Source: Noviherbaspirillum_A sp047237965 (GTDB lineage: Bacteria > Pseudomonadota > Gammaproteobacteria > Burkholderiales > Burkholderiaceae_D). Taken from it: DNA of 64,000 nt. Of this stretch, positions 29,444 to 38,370 are shown piece after piece. The DNA is taken from assembly GCF_047237965.1 (NCBI RefSeq), contig NZ_JBDFLX010000002.1, forward strand, positions 310,001 to 374,000, written 5' to 3'. The position numbers were made by a program, and so were the translations under genes. The number at the start of each line of letters is the position of its first letter. Within the stretch, counting starts at the first letter, position 1. The notes under the pieces are model-generated. The model made no database searches. It was not told where the DNA came from and was given only the letters and a program-made list of their open reading frames with translations.

Positions 29444-31702
29444 ATGCCGTTCCAGTCGCTTCGTCTCTCGCTGCGTTTCCTGCTGCCTCTGGCGCTCGTG
29501 CTCGTGCTGTTCGCCTATGCGGCCGTTCCGCTCACCGAAAAGCTGACGGTGCGCTGGTTCGTGCGCGACCTCGACATCCGTTCGCAACTGCTGGCCAGCG
29601 CGCTGGAAGAGCCCCTGCTGACCTATCTGCCGCAAAAGGCGCGCAGGCAGATCAACCAGCTGTTCGACCGCGCCATCCGCGATGAACGGCTTTATGCGCT
29701 GGGGCTGTGCGACGCCGCCGGCAGCCTGCTGTACAAGACGGCCACCTTCCCCGCATCGATTCCCTGCAACCGGCCGGCTCAGGGCAAGGTCGGCAGCGAA
29801 AACAGGGCGATGCTGCGTCTGCCGCAGGGCGCCGTCCATGTGTCCGAGAGCGACCTGATGCAGGATGGCGTGCTCGTGGGCAGGCTGCTGCTGGTGCATG
29901 ACATGAGCTTCATCGAGCGGCGCAGCGCCGATACCCGCAAATACGTCTTCACCATGTTCGCGCTGCTTGCGCTGGTGATTGCGGTGCTGACGGTGATCAT
30001 CGCGCAGCTGAGCTGGCGCGGCTGGGTCAATGGCGTGCGCAGCCTGCTGCGCGGCGACCTGCTGTTGCGCGCACCGGCGGCGGGCGCCCCGGCGGAGATG
30101 CAGCCGCTGATTGGCGACCTGCGCAACCTGCTGCAGGAGTACCAGCGCGACCGCCAGCAGGATGGCGGCGCCCAGGTGTCGGCGCCGGACAAGCTGCGGG
30201 CCCTGCTGCACAATGAACTGGCCGGCGACGAGGTGCTGGTGGTGTCGAACCGCGAGCCGTACATCCATGTCGAGACGCCGGAAGGCGTCGAGGTGCGGCG
30301 GCCGGCGAGCGGCCTGGTGACAGCGGTGGAAGCGGTGATGCGGGCCTGTTCGGGTACCTGGATCGCGCACGGCGCCGGCAGCGCCGACCGCCAGACCGTG
30401 GACAAGCATGACCGGGTGCAAGTGCCGCCGGGTGATCCGACCTATACCCTGCGGCGGGTCTGGCTGACCAAGGAAGAGGAGCAGGGCTATTACTACGGCT
30501 TTGCCAACGAAGGGCTGTGGCCGCTGTGCCATATCGCCCATGTGCGGCCTGTGTTCCGCTTCACCGACTGGGAACAGTATGTGGCCGTGAACCGGCGCTT
30601 TGCCGACGCGGTGGTGAAGGAGGCGCGCACCAGCAATCCGGTGGTGCTGGTGCAGGACTATCATTTCGCGCTGTTGCCGCGGCTGGTGCGGGAACGGCTG
30701 CCGGAGGCAACCATCATCACCTTCTGGCATATACCCTGGCCCAACGCCGAGTCCTTCGGCATCTGCCCGTGGCGCACCCAGATCCTTGAGGGCATGCTGG
30801 GCAGCACCATCCTCGGTTTTCACACGCCGCTGCATCGCAAGAACTTCCTGGACACGGTGGACCGCTACCTGGAAGCCCGGATCGAGAACGAGGCGTCCAC
30901 GGTGTCTTATGGCGGCAAGCTGACCCAGGTGGAGAATTACCCGATTTCGATTGCCTGGCCGGACCAGCCCGGGCCGGATGGGCAAGACGTGGCGCAATGC
31001 CGTGCCTCGATACGCCATGCGCTGGGCCTGTCGCCGGGCCACCTTCTGGGCATCGGCGTGGACCGGCTGGATTACACCAAGGGCATACCGGAACGTTTCC
31101 AGGCGGTGGAACGCATGCTCGAGCTGCATCCGGAAATGGTGGGCAAGTTCACGCTGGTGCAGATCGCGGCCCCCAGCCGTTCCAGCCTGGACGAGTACCA
31201 GAATTTCGAGGCCAGGGTGCGGCAGCTGACGCAGCGCATCAACCAGCGTTTCGGCAGCGGCAGCTACCTGCCCATCATCCTCAAGGCCGAGCATCATGAG
31301 CAAAACGAGGTCAACCGCTACTACCGCGCTGCCGATGTCTGCATGGTCACCAGCCTGCACGATGGCATGAACCTGGTCGCCAAGGAGTACATCGCGGCGC
31401 GCGATGATGAACAGGGTGCGCTGATCCTGAGCCAGTTCACCGGCGCGGCAATGGAATTGCATGCGGCGCTGATCGTCAATCCCTACCACATCGAACAAAG
31501 TGCGGAGGCGCTGTACCAGGCGCTGGTGATGCCAGTGGCCGAACAGAAGGCGCGCATGCGCAGCATGCGCACGCTGGTGCGGGACTTCAACGTCTATCGC
31601 TGGGCTGGCCGCATGCTGCTCGATGCTTCCCGCCTGCGCCAGCGCCAGCGCGTCATGTCGAGCATTCACGCCCACGGCGGCCGGTCGGTGCGCATCGACT
31701 GA
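29444..31702 (+). CDS. otsA: Membrane-anchored trehalose-6-phosphate synthase (GT20)
   Basis: A 752-aa protein, far longer than E. coli OtsA (about 470 aa). Residues 1-265 hold two membrane helices flanking a periplasmic region of about 135 aa, the layout of a sensor domain, then a linker. The GT20 domain begins at SNREPYI (about 265). Catalytic features of OtsA are kept: QDYH with its Asp, FWHIPWP with the active His, GVDRLDYTKGIPER with Arg and Lys, and SLHDGMNLVAKEY with Asp and Glu. It should make trehalose-6-phosphate from UDP-glucose and glucose-6-phosphate at the membrane. No otsB phosphatase is encoded in the window. Confidence 0.9.
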   Translation: MPFQSLRLSLRFLLPLALVLVLFAYAAVPLTEKLTVRWFVRDLDIRSQLLASALEEPLLTYLPQKARRQINQLFDRAIRDERLYALGLCDAAGSLLYKTATFPASIPCNRPAQGKVGSENRAMLRLPQGAVHVSESDLMQDGVLVGRLLLVHDMSFIERRSADTRKYVFTMFALLALVIAVLTVIIAQLSWRGWVNGVRSLLRGDLLLRAPAAGAPAEMQPLIGDLRNLLQEYQRDRQQDGGAQVSAPDKLRALLHNELAGDEVLVVSNREPYIHVETPEGVEVRRPASGLVTAVEAVMRACSGTWIAHGAGSADRQTVDKHDRVQVPPGDPTYTLRRVWLTKEEEQGYYYGFANEGLWPLCHIAHVRPVFRFTDWEQYVAVNRRFADAVVKEARTSNPVVLVQDYHFALLPRLVRERLPEATIITFWHIPWPNAESFGICPWRTQILEGMLGSTILGFHTPLHRKNFLDTVDRYLEARIENEASTVSYGGKLTQVENYPISIAWPDQPGPDGQDVAQCRASIRHALGLSPGHLLGIGVDRLDYTKGIPERFQAVERMLELHPEMVGKFTLVQIAAPSRSSLDEYQNFEARVRQLTQRINQRFGSGSYLPIILKAEHHEQNEVNRYYRAADVCMVTSLHDGMNLVAKEYIAARDDEQGALILSQFTGAAMELHAALIVNPYHIEQSAEALYQALVMPVAEQKARMRSMRTLVRDFNVYRWAGRMLLDASRLRQRQRVMSSIHAHGGRSVRID

Positions 31703-31703
31703 T

Positions 31704-32156
31704 TCAGGGCGGCGCCTCCGCCGCCGGCTCGCGCGGGCAACGGGAAAACCGCAGCATGCTGCCTTGCCGCGCCGGCCGGTTGTTCTGCCGCAGATACCGG
31801 TTCTGCACGTCATACGCCTGCTCCTCGCTCTGCAGCACTGCGGTGCAGGACGTGAAGCCGGCGCTGCCGGTCTGCTTGAACTGCAGCACATGCACCATTT
31901 CATGTACGAGGAAGGAAGCGTCCACCGGATCGTCGAAGTCCAGCTTGTCATCGGCGACGATGCGGTAGCGCTGGGTGTCGAAGGCCGCGATCAGCCCGGC
32001 GCAGCGCACCGGCGCGCTGCTGCACACGGTCTTGTTAAGTTCGGCGCGCGGCAGCAGCAGCACCGGCGGCAATTGGCTGACATGGATGCCGGGCAGCCCG
32101 GACAGCTGTATTGCCACGCTGAGGAGCTGGGTGAGAAGTTGCTGGCTGGGATCCAT
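31704..32156 (-). CDS. Putative small zinc metallopeptidase-like protein (HEMVH)
   Basis: A 150-aa protein with an HExxH motif, SFLVHEMVHVLQF, at about residues 86-98, typical of zinc metalloproteases. Three or more Cys follow or precede it (NKTVCSSAPVRCAGL, TSCTAVL). A short N-terminal hydrophobic stretch may be an uncleaved signal. Similar proteins are annotated in Burkholderiales as unknown-function families. ATG 32156 was chosen for its AGGGA site; the 70 codons upstream are not supported. The gene is convergent with otsA, with one base between their stops. Confidence 0.65.
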   Translation of the reverse strand: MDPSQQLLTQLLSVAIQLSGLPGIHVSQLPPVLLLPRAELNKTVCSSAPVRCAGLIAAFDTQRYRIVADDKLDFDDPVDASFLVHEMVHVLQFKQTGSAGFTSCTAVLQSEEQAYDVQNRYLRQNNRPARQGSMLRFSRCPREPAAEAPP

Positions 32157-32346
32157 GGATATTCCCTGGACGAGGATATGGTCAATCCAATGTAGACCAC
32201 AAAAGACGTTTCCACACGCGCAGCGGTAACGCGGTGATGATCCAGTCAAGCCTGCATGCTGCGCTGCCGCTTGCCGGTAAGATGGCGCAAACCTTGCATG
32301 GTACTTGCCGCCGGGCCGTGATCCCGGCATTCCAGGAGGAAAATGC

Positions 32347-32715
32347 ATGAAGGCACTCATCTTCACTGTGACAACGATGGCGGCCTGGCTGACGCTGGCG
32401 CCGCTGGCTCATGCGCAAGCCGACGAGCCGAGCGAGTCCGACATCCGCGCTCTGGCCGAGCGTGACGTGGCCCGCGCCAACATGCCCATCGTCGAGTACC
32501 ACCAGCGCCTGGGCAAGGGCGATGTGCCGCCGGACATGCTGGTGAAGCTCCATGCGGCGCGCAAGAAGGGTTGTCAGCCAGCCACCGAACTGCAGAGATG
32601 GCAGTGCGAGGTGCAGATGGAAATGACCGTGCCCAACGGCGGCTTCCGGTCCAGCACGGTGCTGCTGCGCATTGCCAGGAACGGCGATGGCTGGACGGCT
32701 AGCCGCTTGCGCTGA
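32347..32715 (+). CDS. Small secreted protein of unknown function
   Basis: A 122-aa protein with a signal peptide (TTMAAWLTLAPLAHAQA). The mature region begins DEPSESDIRALAERDV and contains two Cys (GCQPATELQRWQC), which could form a disulfide. ATG 32347 follows AGGAGG at good spacing. I do not recognise the family. Its 3' end overlaps the 3' end of the convergent cbbZ by 17 bp. Confidence 0.65.
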   Translation: MKALIFTVTTMAAWLTLAPLAHAQADEPSESDIRALAERDVARANMPIVEYHQRLGKGDVPPDMLVKLHAARKKGCQPATELQRWQCEVQMEMTVPNGGFRSSTVLLRIARNGDGWTASRLR

Positions 32716-33400
32716 CCGTCGTCTCAGGCTGTTTTAGCAACGCCGGCAATTCGTCGAGCGAATCGATGTAGCGGTTGCAAGGCGCCGCATCCGGCGCAGC
32801 GCCGTTGTGATAGCCGTAGCGCACCAGATACACCGGCATGCCGGCCCGGCCCGCGGCCCTGGCGTCGACGCCTGAGTCGCCCACCATCACGCACTGCGCG
32901 GGCTGCGCGCCGAGACGGCGGCAGGCAGCCAGCAGCAGCGCCGGATGCGGCTTGAGCGGCAGCGCGGGGTCGCCGCAGGCTACCGCGTCGAAGCAGGGCG
33001 ACAGGCCCAGCGCATCGAGCAGCGGCTCGGCGTAGGGCCGCGGCTTGTTGGTCACGCAGGCCAGCGCATAGCCCAGTCCGCGCAGCATGGTCAGACCCTG
33101 CAGCACGCCCGGAAATACCGTGCTGTGGCGGCCGTTGCAGTCGAGGTAGTGACGCTCGAACATGGCAAGGGCGCTGCGTTCATCTGCTGACCCGGCGCCC
33201 GACGCATGGGCCAGCACCTGGCGCACCAGATGGCCCACGCCCCAGCCGATGAAGCCGCGCACTGTCTGAAGCGGCAACGGCGGCGCGCCTATCTGCGCCA
33301 GCATCCGGTTTACTGCCGCAGCGATATCCGGCGCGCTGTCTATCATGGTGCCGTCCAGGTCGACCAGCACGGCCTGTGGCCGCTTTTCCATGGCAAGCAT
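32699..33400 (-). CDS. cbbZ: Phosphoglycolate phosphatase CbbZ
   Basis: A 233-aa HAD-superfamily phosphatase. The nucleophile motif is VDLDGTMIDSAPD (two Asp, residues about 13-25), the Lys motif is in LPLKPHP, and the acidic motif is VMVGDSGVDARAA. It dephosphorylates 2-phosphoglycolate formed by RuBisCO's oxygenase reaction. It starts one base after the cbbT stop with GGAGAC as ribosome site, and is the last cbb gene here. cbbG, cbbK and cbbA, which follow in Cupriavidus operons, are absent. Confidence 0.93.
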   Translation of the reverse strand: MLAMEKRPQAVLVDLDGTMIDSAPDIAAAVNRMLAQIGAPPLPLQTVRGFIGWGVGHLVRQVLAHASGAGSADERSALAMFERHYLDCNGRHSTVFPGVLQGLTMLRGLGYALACVTNKPRPYAEPLLDALGLSPCFDAVACGDPALPLKPHPALLLAACRRLGAQPAQCVMVGDSGVDARAAGRAGMPVYLVRYGYHNGAAPDAAPCNRYIDSLDELPALLKQPETTVSASG

Positions 33401-33401
33401 C

Positions 33402-35405
33402 TCAGTCTCCCAGCAGCGCCTGCGCGCTGGCGGCGATGTCGGCCGGCGTCAGCCTGAAATAGCCATACAGCGCGCCGGCCGGCGCCGATTCGCCGAAACG
33501 GTCGATGCCCAGCGCCACGCCGCTGTCGCCCACCATGGACTGCCATAGCCAGGTAATGCCGGCTTCGACGCTGACCCGCGGCACCCCAGGCGGCAGCACG
33601 GCATCGCGCCAGTCCCCCGGCTGCGCATGGAACAGTTCGACGCAGGGCATGGACACCAAACGCACCCGGTAGTCCTTGTCCCGCAACAGCGCGGCAGCCT
33701 CGGCAGCAATCCCCACTTCCGAGCCGGTGGCGATCAGCACCAGTTGCGGTTTGTCGCAGTCCTGCAGCACGTAGCCGCCGCGTGCGATGCCGGCGATTTG
33801 TGCCGCATCGCGGGCAAAGGGCTGCAGCGCCTGCCGCGACAGGGCCAGGCAGGTCGGGCCGTCCTCACGCCCGATTGCAGCGCGCCAGGCAGCGGCCGTC
33901 TCGACGCCGTCGCAGGGTCGCCAGACGCGGTTGCCCGGGATCAGGCGCAGCGTGGCCAGATGCTCTATCGGCTGATGGGTCGGACCGTCCTCGCCCAGGC
34001 CGATCGAGTCATGGGTCAGCACATGGATCACCCGCTGCTTCATCAGCGCCGCCATGCGGATCGCATTGCGCGAATAGTCCGAGAAGGTCAGGAAGGTGCC
34101 GCCGTAGGGGATGAAGCCGCGATAAAGCGCCATGCCGTTCATCATCGCCGCCATGCCGAATTCACGCACGCCATAGCTCAGGTAATTGCCCGCGCCGTGA
34201 TCGTTGACCCGGACCGACGCCGGCACATTGGTCAGGTTCGAGCCGGTCAGGTCGGCCGAGCCGCCGAACAATTCCGGCAACAGCGGGCTGATGGCTTCCA
34301 GCACCAGCTGGGAAGCCTTGCGGGTCGCCACTTTCCTGCCCAGTTCGCCGGGCGCCGCCAGCAGCGCATCGAAGCAGTCATCGATGCCGGCAGGCAGTTC
34401 GCCCCGGAGGCGGCGCAGCAACTCGGCAGCCAGCGCGCCATGCTGCGCCTGGTAAGCCGCGAAGCTTGCATTCCATTGCGCTTCCAGCGCGGCGCCGCGG
34501 CCGCGGCCATCCCAGGCATCGGCCAGTTCCTGCGGAATGGCGAAGGGCGGATGCGGCCAGCCGCCGAGGTCGCGCATTGCCTGGATTTCCTCCGGCCCGA
34601 GCGGCGCGCCATGCACATCGTGGCCGCCGGCCTTGCCGGGCGCGCCGTGGCCTATCGTAGTCTTGCAGCAGATCAGGATCGGCGCTTCCCGCTGCGCCCT
34701 GGCCGCATGCAGCGCAGCATCGATGGCCGCGGCGTCATGGCCGTCGACATCCGCGATCACATGCCAGCCATAGGCGCGAAAGCGCTGCGGCGTGTCGTCA
34801 GTGAACCAGCCGGCCACGTCGCCGTCGATGGAAATGCCATTGTCGTCATACAGCGCGATCAGCTTGTTTAGCTTCAGCGTGCCGGCCAGCGAGCAGGCTT
34901 CATGGCTGATGCCTTCCATCAGGCAGCCGTCGCCCAGGAACACATAGGTATGGTGGTCGATCAGGTCGAAGCCCGGCCGGTTGAACTGCGCGGCCAGCAT
35001 TTTTTCAGCCAGCGCCATGCCGACCGCATTGGCCAGGCCCTGGCCGAGCGGCCCCGTGGTGGTTTCGACGCCGGGCGTGACGCCATGCTCCGGATGGCCA
35101 GGCGTTCTTGAATGGAGCTGGCGGAAGCGCCTGATCTCTTCCACCGGCAGGTCATAGCCGGACAAGTGCAGCAGCGCATACAGCAGCATCGATGCATGGC
35201 CGTTGGAAAGCACGAAGCGGTCGCGTCCCGGCCAGTGCGGATTGGCCGGGTTGTGCCGCAGGTGGCGGCGCCACAGCACTTCGGCGATGTCGGCCATGCC
35301 CAGCGGCGCGCCGGGATGGCCCGAGGCGGCCTGTTCGACCGCGTCGGCGGCCAGGAAGCGGATGGCATCGGCCGCGTTCGCGGCCACTTTGTCGGGTGCG
35401 TTCAT
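33402..35405 (-). CDS. cbbT: Transketolase CbbT
   Basis: A 667-aa thiamine-diphosphate enzyme transferring two-carbon units in the Calvin cycle. The TPP motif GDGCLMEGISHEA (about residue 155) and the substrate-binding His in GHPGAPLGMA are present, followed by the pyrimidine-binding domain with VLTHDSIGLGEDGPTHQP. Length is normal. The gene sits between cbbP and cbbZ in the canonical order. Confidence 0.96.
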   Translation of the reverse strand: MNAPDKVAANAADAIRFLAADAVEQAASGHPGAPLGMADIAEVLWRRHLRHNPANPHWPGRDRFVLSNGHASMLLYALLHLSGYDLPVEEIRRFRQLHSRTPGHPEHGVTPGVETTTGPLGQGLANAVGMALAEKMLAAQFNRPGFDLIDHHTYVFLGDGCLMEGISHEACSLAGTLKLNKLIALYDDNGISIDGDVAGWFTDDTPQRFRAYGWHVIADVDGHDAAAIDAALHAARAQREAPILICCKTTIGHGAPGKAGGHDVHGAPLGPEEIQAMRDLGGWPHPPFAIPQELADAWDGRGRGAALEAQWNASFAAYQAQHGALAAELLRRLRGELPAGIDDCFDALLAAPGELGRKVATRKASQLVLEAISPLLPELFGGSADLTGSNLTNVPASVRVNDHGAGNYLSYGVREFGMAAMMNGMALYRGFIPYGGTFLTFSDYSRNAIRMAALMKQRVIHVLTHDSIGLGEDGPTHQPIEHLATLRLIPGNRVWRPCDGVETAAAWRAAIGREDGPTCLALSRQALQPFARDAAQIAGIARGGYVLQDCDKPQLVLIATGSEVGIAAEAAALLRDKDYRVRLVSMPCVELFHAQPGDWRDAVLPPGVPRVSVEAGITWLWQSMVGDSGVALGIDRFGESAPAGALYGYFRLTPADIAASAQALLGD

Positions 35406-35414
35406 CGCGGTCTC

Positions 35415-36299
35415 CTAGAGTTGGTTCATTGCGCGCTTCTTGCGCTCCATCATCCGCCAGATGAAGGGGGTGAAGATCAGCTGCATCGCCAGCTCCATCT
35501 TCCCGCCCGGCACCACGATGGTATTGGCACGGGACATGAAGGAATCCTTGACCATGTTGAGCAGGTATTGAAAATCGATGCCCTTGGGGTTGGCGAAGCG
35601 GATCACCACGAAGCTCTCGTCCGGCGCCGGGATGTCGCGCGCAATGAAGGGGTTGGAGGTGTCCACGCATGGCACCCGTTGGAAGTTCACATGGGTATGC
35701 GTAAATTGTGGGCAGATGTAATTCACATAGTCGGGCATGCGGCGCAGGATGGTGTCGGTCACGGCTTCGGTCGAGTAGCCGCGCTTGGACTTGTCGCGCC
35801 ACAGCTTCTGTATCCATTCGAGGTTGATCACCGGCACCACGCCGATCAGCAGGTCCGGATGCCTGGCGATGTCGATATCGCCGTGCACCACCGCGCCGTG
35901 CAGGCCTTCGTAGAACAGCAGGTCGGTGCCGCGCTCGATCTCTTCCCAGGGCGTGAAGGTGCCGGGCTTCTGGTCGTAGGGCGCGGCCTCCTCGGCGTCG
36001 TGCAGGTATTTGCGGCGACGGCCGGTGCCGCTTTCGCCGTAGCTGCGGAACAGGCCCTCGAGTTCGGCGAACAGGTTGGTGTCCGGCCCGAAATGGCTGA
36101 AGTTGCGGTCGCCGGTCCGTTCCGCCTCGATCTGCCTTTCCTTCATTTCCTCACGGTTGTAACGGTGGAAGCTGTCGCCCTCGACGATAGTGGCGCTGAG
36201 GTTCTCGCGCCGGAAGATGTTCTCGAAGGTGCGGGTCACCGAGGTGGTGCCGGCGCCGGAGGAGCCGGTGATGGCTATGATGGGATAGCGTTCTGACAT
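35415..36299 (-). CDS. cbbP: Phosphoribulokinase CbbP
   Basis: A 294-aa class I (proteobacterial) phosphoribulokinase, which makes ribulose-1,5-bisphosphate from ribulose-5-phosphate and ATP. The P-loop is GSSGAGTTS (residues 12-20), and EGDSFHRYNREEM carries the catalytic Asp and substrate-binding residues. FYEGLHGAVV is also conserved. It is tightly packed between cbbF and cbbT. Its ribulose-5-phosphate substrate would partly depend on an epimerase, whose gene in this operon is broken. Confidence 0.97.
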   Translation of the reverse strand: MSERYPIIAITGSSGAGTTSVTRTFENIFRRENLSATIVEGDSFHRYNREEMKERQIEAERTGDRNFSHFGPDTNLFAELEGLFRSYGESGTGRRRKYLHDAEEAAPYDQKPGTFTPWEEIERGTDLLFYEGLHGAVVHGDIDIARHPDLLIGVVPVINLEWIQKLWRDKSKRGYSTEAVTDTILRRMPDYVNYICPQFTHTHVNFQRVPCVDTSNPFIARDIPAPDESFVVIRFANPKGIDFQYLLNMVKDSFMSRANTIVVPGGKMELAMQLIFTPFIWRMMERKKRAMNQL

Positions 36300-36316
36300 G
36301 ATGCCTCCGGGTGGTC

Positions 36317-37390
36317 TCAGGCGGGGGTGCGGAACAGGCTGCGCTCGCAGAACAGCGGCTCGGGCAGCTCCATCGGCGGCGGCGCGTTGTGATAACGCTC
36401 GATCAGCTCGACCTCGTGGCGCGAGCCGAAGATCAGGCCGACCCGCTGGTGCAGCGCGGAGGGCGCCACATCCATCACCGGCTGGCGGCCGGTGCTGGCG
36501 CGGCCGCCAGCCTGCTCGATCACGAAGCCGATCGGATTGGCTTCATACAGCAGGCGCAGCCGGCCGGGCATGCGGCTGTCCTTGCTGTCGCGCGGATACA
36601 GGAAGACGCCGCCGCGCATCAGGATGCGGTGCGCCTCGGCCACCATGGAGGCAATCCAGCGCATGTTGAAGTCGCGGCCGCGGCTGCCGGTGCGGCCGGC
36701 CATGCATTCATTCACGTAGCGCTTCACCGGCTCTTCCCAGAAACGGCTGTTGGAAGCGTTGATTGCGAATTCGCTGGTGTCGGCCGGCACGCACAGGCGC
36801 GGATGGGTCAGCATGAACTCGCCCAGCTGCGGGCAGAGCGTGAAGCCGTTCACGCCATTGCCCACGGTCAGCACCAGCATCGTGGTCGGGCCATAGATCG
36901 CATAGCCGGCCGCGACCTGCCGGGCGCCGGGCTGCAGGAAGTCGCGCTCTGTCACAGGCTGTTCCGTTTCCGGCGCACGCAGCACCGAAAATATGCTCCC
37001 TACCGATACATTCACGTCAATGTTCGACGAGCCGTCCAGCGGGTCGAACAGCAGCAGATAGCGGCCCTTCGGGTAGCAATCCGGTATTTGATAGGGTTCA
37101 TCCATCTCCTCAGAAGCCATGCCGGCCAGGTAGCCGCCCCAGTTGTTGCCTTCGATGAACAGGGCGTTGCTGATCAGGTCCAGCTTCTGCTGGGATTCGC
37201 CCTGCACATTGACCGCCCTCGCGTCGCCCAGCACACCGCCCAGCGCGCCGGCGGCAACCTTGCGGGCGATGCGCTTGCAGCACAGTGCGACATTGAGCAG
37301 CAGGCTGTTGAAGTCGCCGCTGGCGCCGGGAAAGCGGCGCCGTTCCTCGATCAGGAACTGGGTCAGGGTGATGCGCATGTCCGGGTTCAT
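36317..37390 (-). CDS. cbbF: Fructose-1,6-bisphosphatase class I CbbF
   Basis: A 357-aa class I enzyme. The metal-binding signature FDPLDGSSNIDVNVSVG is intact, as are GYAIYGPTTMLVLTVG and the C-terminal YEANPIGFVIEQAGG. It removes the C1 phosphate of fructose-1,6-bisphosphate; CbbF enzymes often also act on sedoheptulose-1,7-bisphosphate. ATG 37390 follows AGGAGA. The upstream extension overlaps the cbbE remnant and is not part of this gene. Confidence 0.95.
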   Translation of the reverse strand: MNPDMRITLTQFLIEERRRFPGASGDFNSLLLNVALCCKRIARKVAAGALGGVLGDARAVNVQGESQQKLDLISNALFIEGNNWGGYLAGMASEEMDEPYQIPDCYPKGRYLLLFDPLDGSSNIDVNVSVGSIFSVLRAPETEQPVTERDFLQPGARQVAAGYAIYGPTTMLVLTVGNGVNGFTLCPQLGEFMLTHPRLCVPADTSEFAINASNSRFWEEPVKRYVNECMAGRTGSRGRDFNMRWIASMVAEAHRILMRGGVFLYPRDSKDSRMPGRLRLLYEANPIGFVIEQAGGRASTGRQPVMDVAPSALHQRVGLIFGSRHEVELIERYHNAPPPMELPEPLFCERSLFRTPA

Positions 37391-37434
37391 CTTCTGTCTC
37401 CTGTTGTCGTTTTCTGTCGGGAAAGCACCTGCCG

Positions 37435-37607
37435 TCATGACCACCATCCTCGCCAGGCGCGGCAGCCGTAATCAGGAACCATGCCCAGCGTCCGGTCCAG
37501 ATGGTCCGAATGCTGGCTGGCTTCCGGATCCAAGGTGATGACGTCGGCCCCAGTCGCGCGAAGTCGGCCGACAGGATGGAGGGCGCAATGCGAATCGGGG
37601 CGCCCAT
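37435..37607 (-). pseudogene. cbbE: Remnant of cbbE (ribulose-phosphate 3-epimerase)
   Basis: Just after the cbbY stop an ATG (37607) opens a frame reading GAPIRIAPSILSADFARLG, the N-terminus of Rpe/CbbE. From about 37551 the match continues in another frame as GADVITLDPEASQHSDHLDR and then DYGCRA, matching the middle of Rpe (GADVITxHPEAS...) before a stop at 37435. The segment with the first metal ligands, between the two blocks, and the whole C-terminal half are missing. Only about 57 of roughly 220 codons survive. The position between cbbY and cbbF is exactly where cbbE lies in Cupriavidus, so this is decay in place, not a stray fragment. Confidence 0.88.
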
Positions 37608-37608
37608 C

Positions 37609-38370
37609 TCAGCTGGCCTCGAACAGGGTGCCTTCATGCCAGCGCGTCAGCGCCGCCAGGTCGACCCAGCGGTGGTCGGCGCCGGGAATGCGCTGTGCCA
37701 GCGGATGCGCGGGGTCGCCAAGATGCGGCAGCACCAGCAGCGCGTCGCTGAAGGAGTGCAGCGCGGTGTAGGCGGTGGGCGTGACGATGGCCGGGATGCC
37801 GGCCGCGCTTGCGGCGGCGAGGCCATTCGCGGAATCCTCGAAGGCAATGCAGCCATAGCCCGGCAGGCCCAGCGCATGCAGCGCGGCGAAATACACATCG
37901 GGCGCGGGCTTCTTGCGCTGCGTGGTGCCGGCGTCGCAGACCGCGGCGAACAGCCGGCGCCAGTTGCGGCCCAGCGGTTCGCGCAGCAGCGCGTCCACAT
38001 TGACCGGCGTGGTAGTGGTGGCGATCGCCATCGGCAGGCCGGCCTGTGCCGCCTCGGTGATCAGCCGCTCGACGCCGGGCCGCAGCGGCAGCCTGCCGCC
38101 GCTGACCTGCGCTTCATAGATGCGGGTCTTGATGGCATGGATGCGGTTGATCGTCTCGCCGCTTCTCGCCGCGTGCAGCGGGTCCAGGCTGCGCCAGTAA
38201 TGGGCGATGCGCTCCTTGCCGCCGGCCACGTCGAGCAGCCTGGTGTAGAGCGCTTCCGACCAGTGCCAGTCGAGTCCGGTCTCGGCAAACGCGGCATTGA
38301 AGGCGGCGCGATGCGCGCTCTCTGTGTCGGCGAGCGTGCCGTCCACATCGAAGATCAGGGCTTGCAGCAT
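37609..38370 (-). CDS. cbbY: CbbY, HAD-family xylulose-1,5-bisphosphate phosphatase
   Basis: A 253-aa HAD hydrolase. The nucleophile motif FDVDGTLADTE is at residues 7-17, the Lys motif is TQRKKPAPDVY and the acidic motif is AFEDSANG. CbbY removes xylulose-1,5-bisphosphate, an inhibitory by-product of RuBisCO. It overlaps the 3' end of cbbX by 16 bp and is followed by the cbbE remnant after one base, so the operon structure is preserved around the broken gene. Confidence 0.94.
   Translation of the reverse strand: MLQALIFDVDGTLADTESAHRAAFNAAFAETGLDWHWSEALYTRLLDVAGGKERIAHYWRSLDPLHAARSGETINRIHAIKTRIYEAQVSGGRLPLRPGVERLITEAAQAGLPMAIATTTTPVNVDALLREPLGRNWRRLFAAVCDAGTTQRKKPAPDVYFAALHALGLPGYGCIAFEDSANGLAAASAAGIPAIVTPTAYTALHSFSDALLVLPHLGDPAHPLAQRIPGADHRWVDLAALTRWHEGTLFEAS

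Noticed and set aside
29432..31951. An 839-codon open frame antisense to otsA
   Set aside because: Antisense shadow; the GT20 motifs are on the plus strand.
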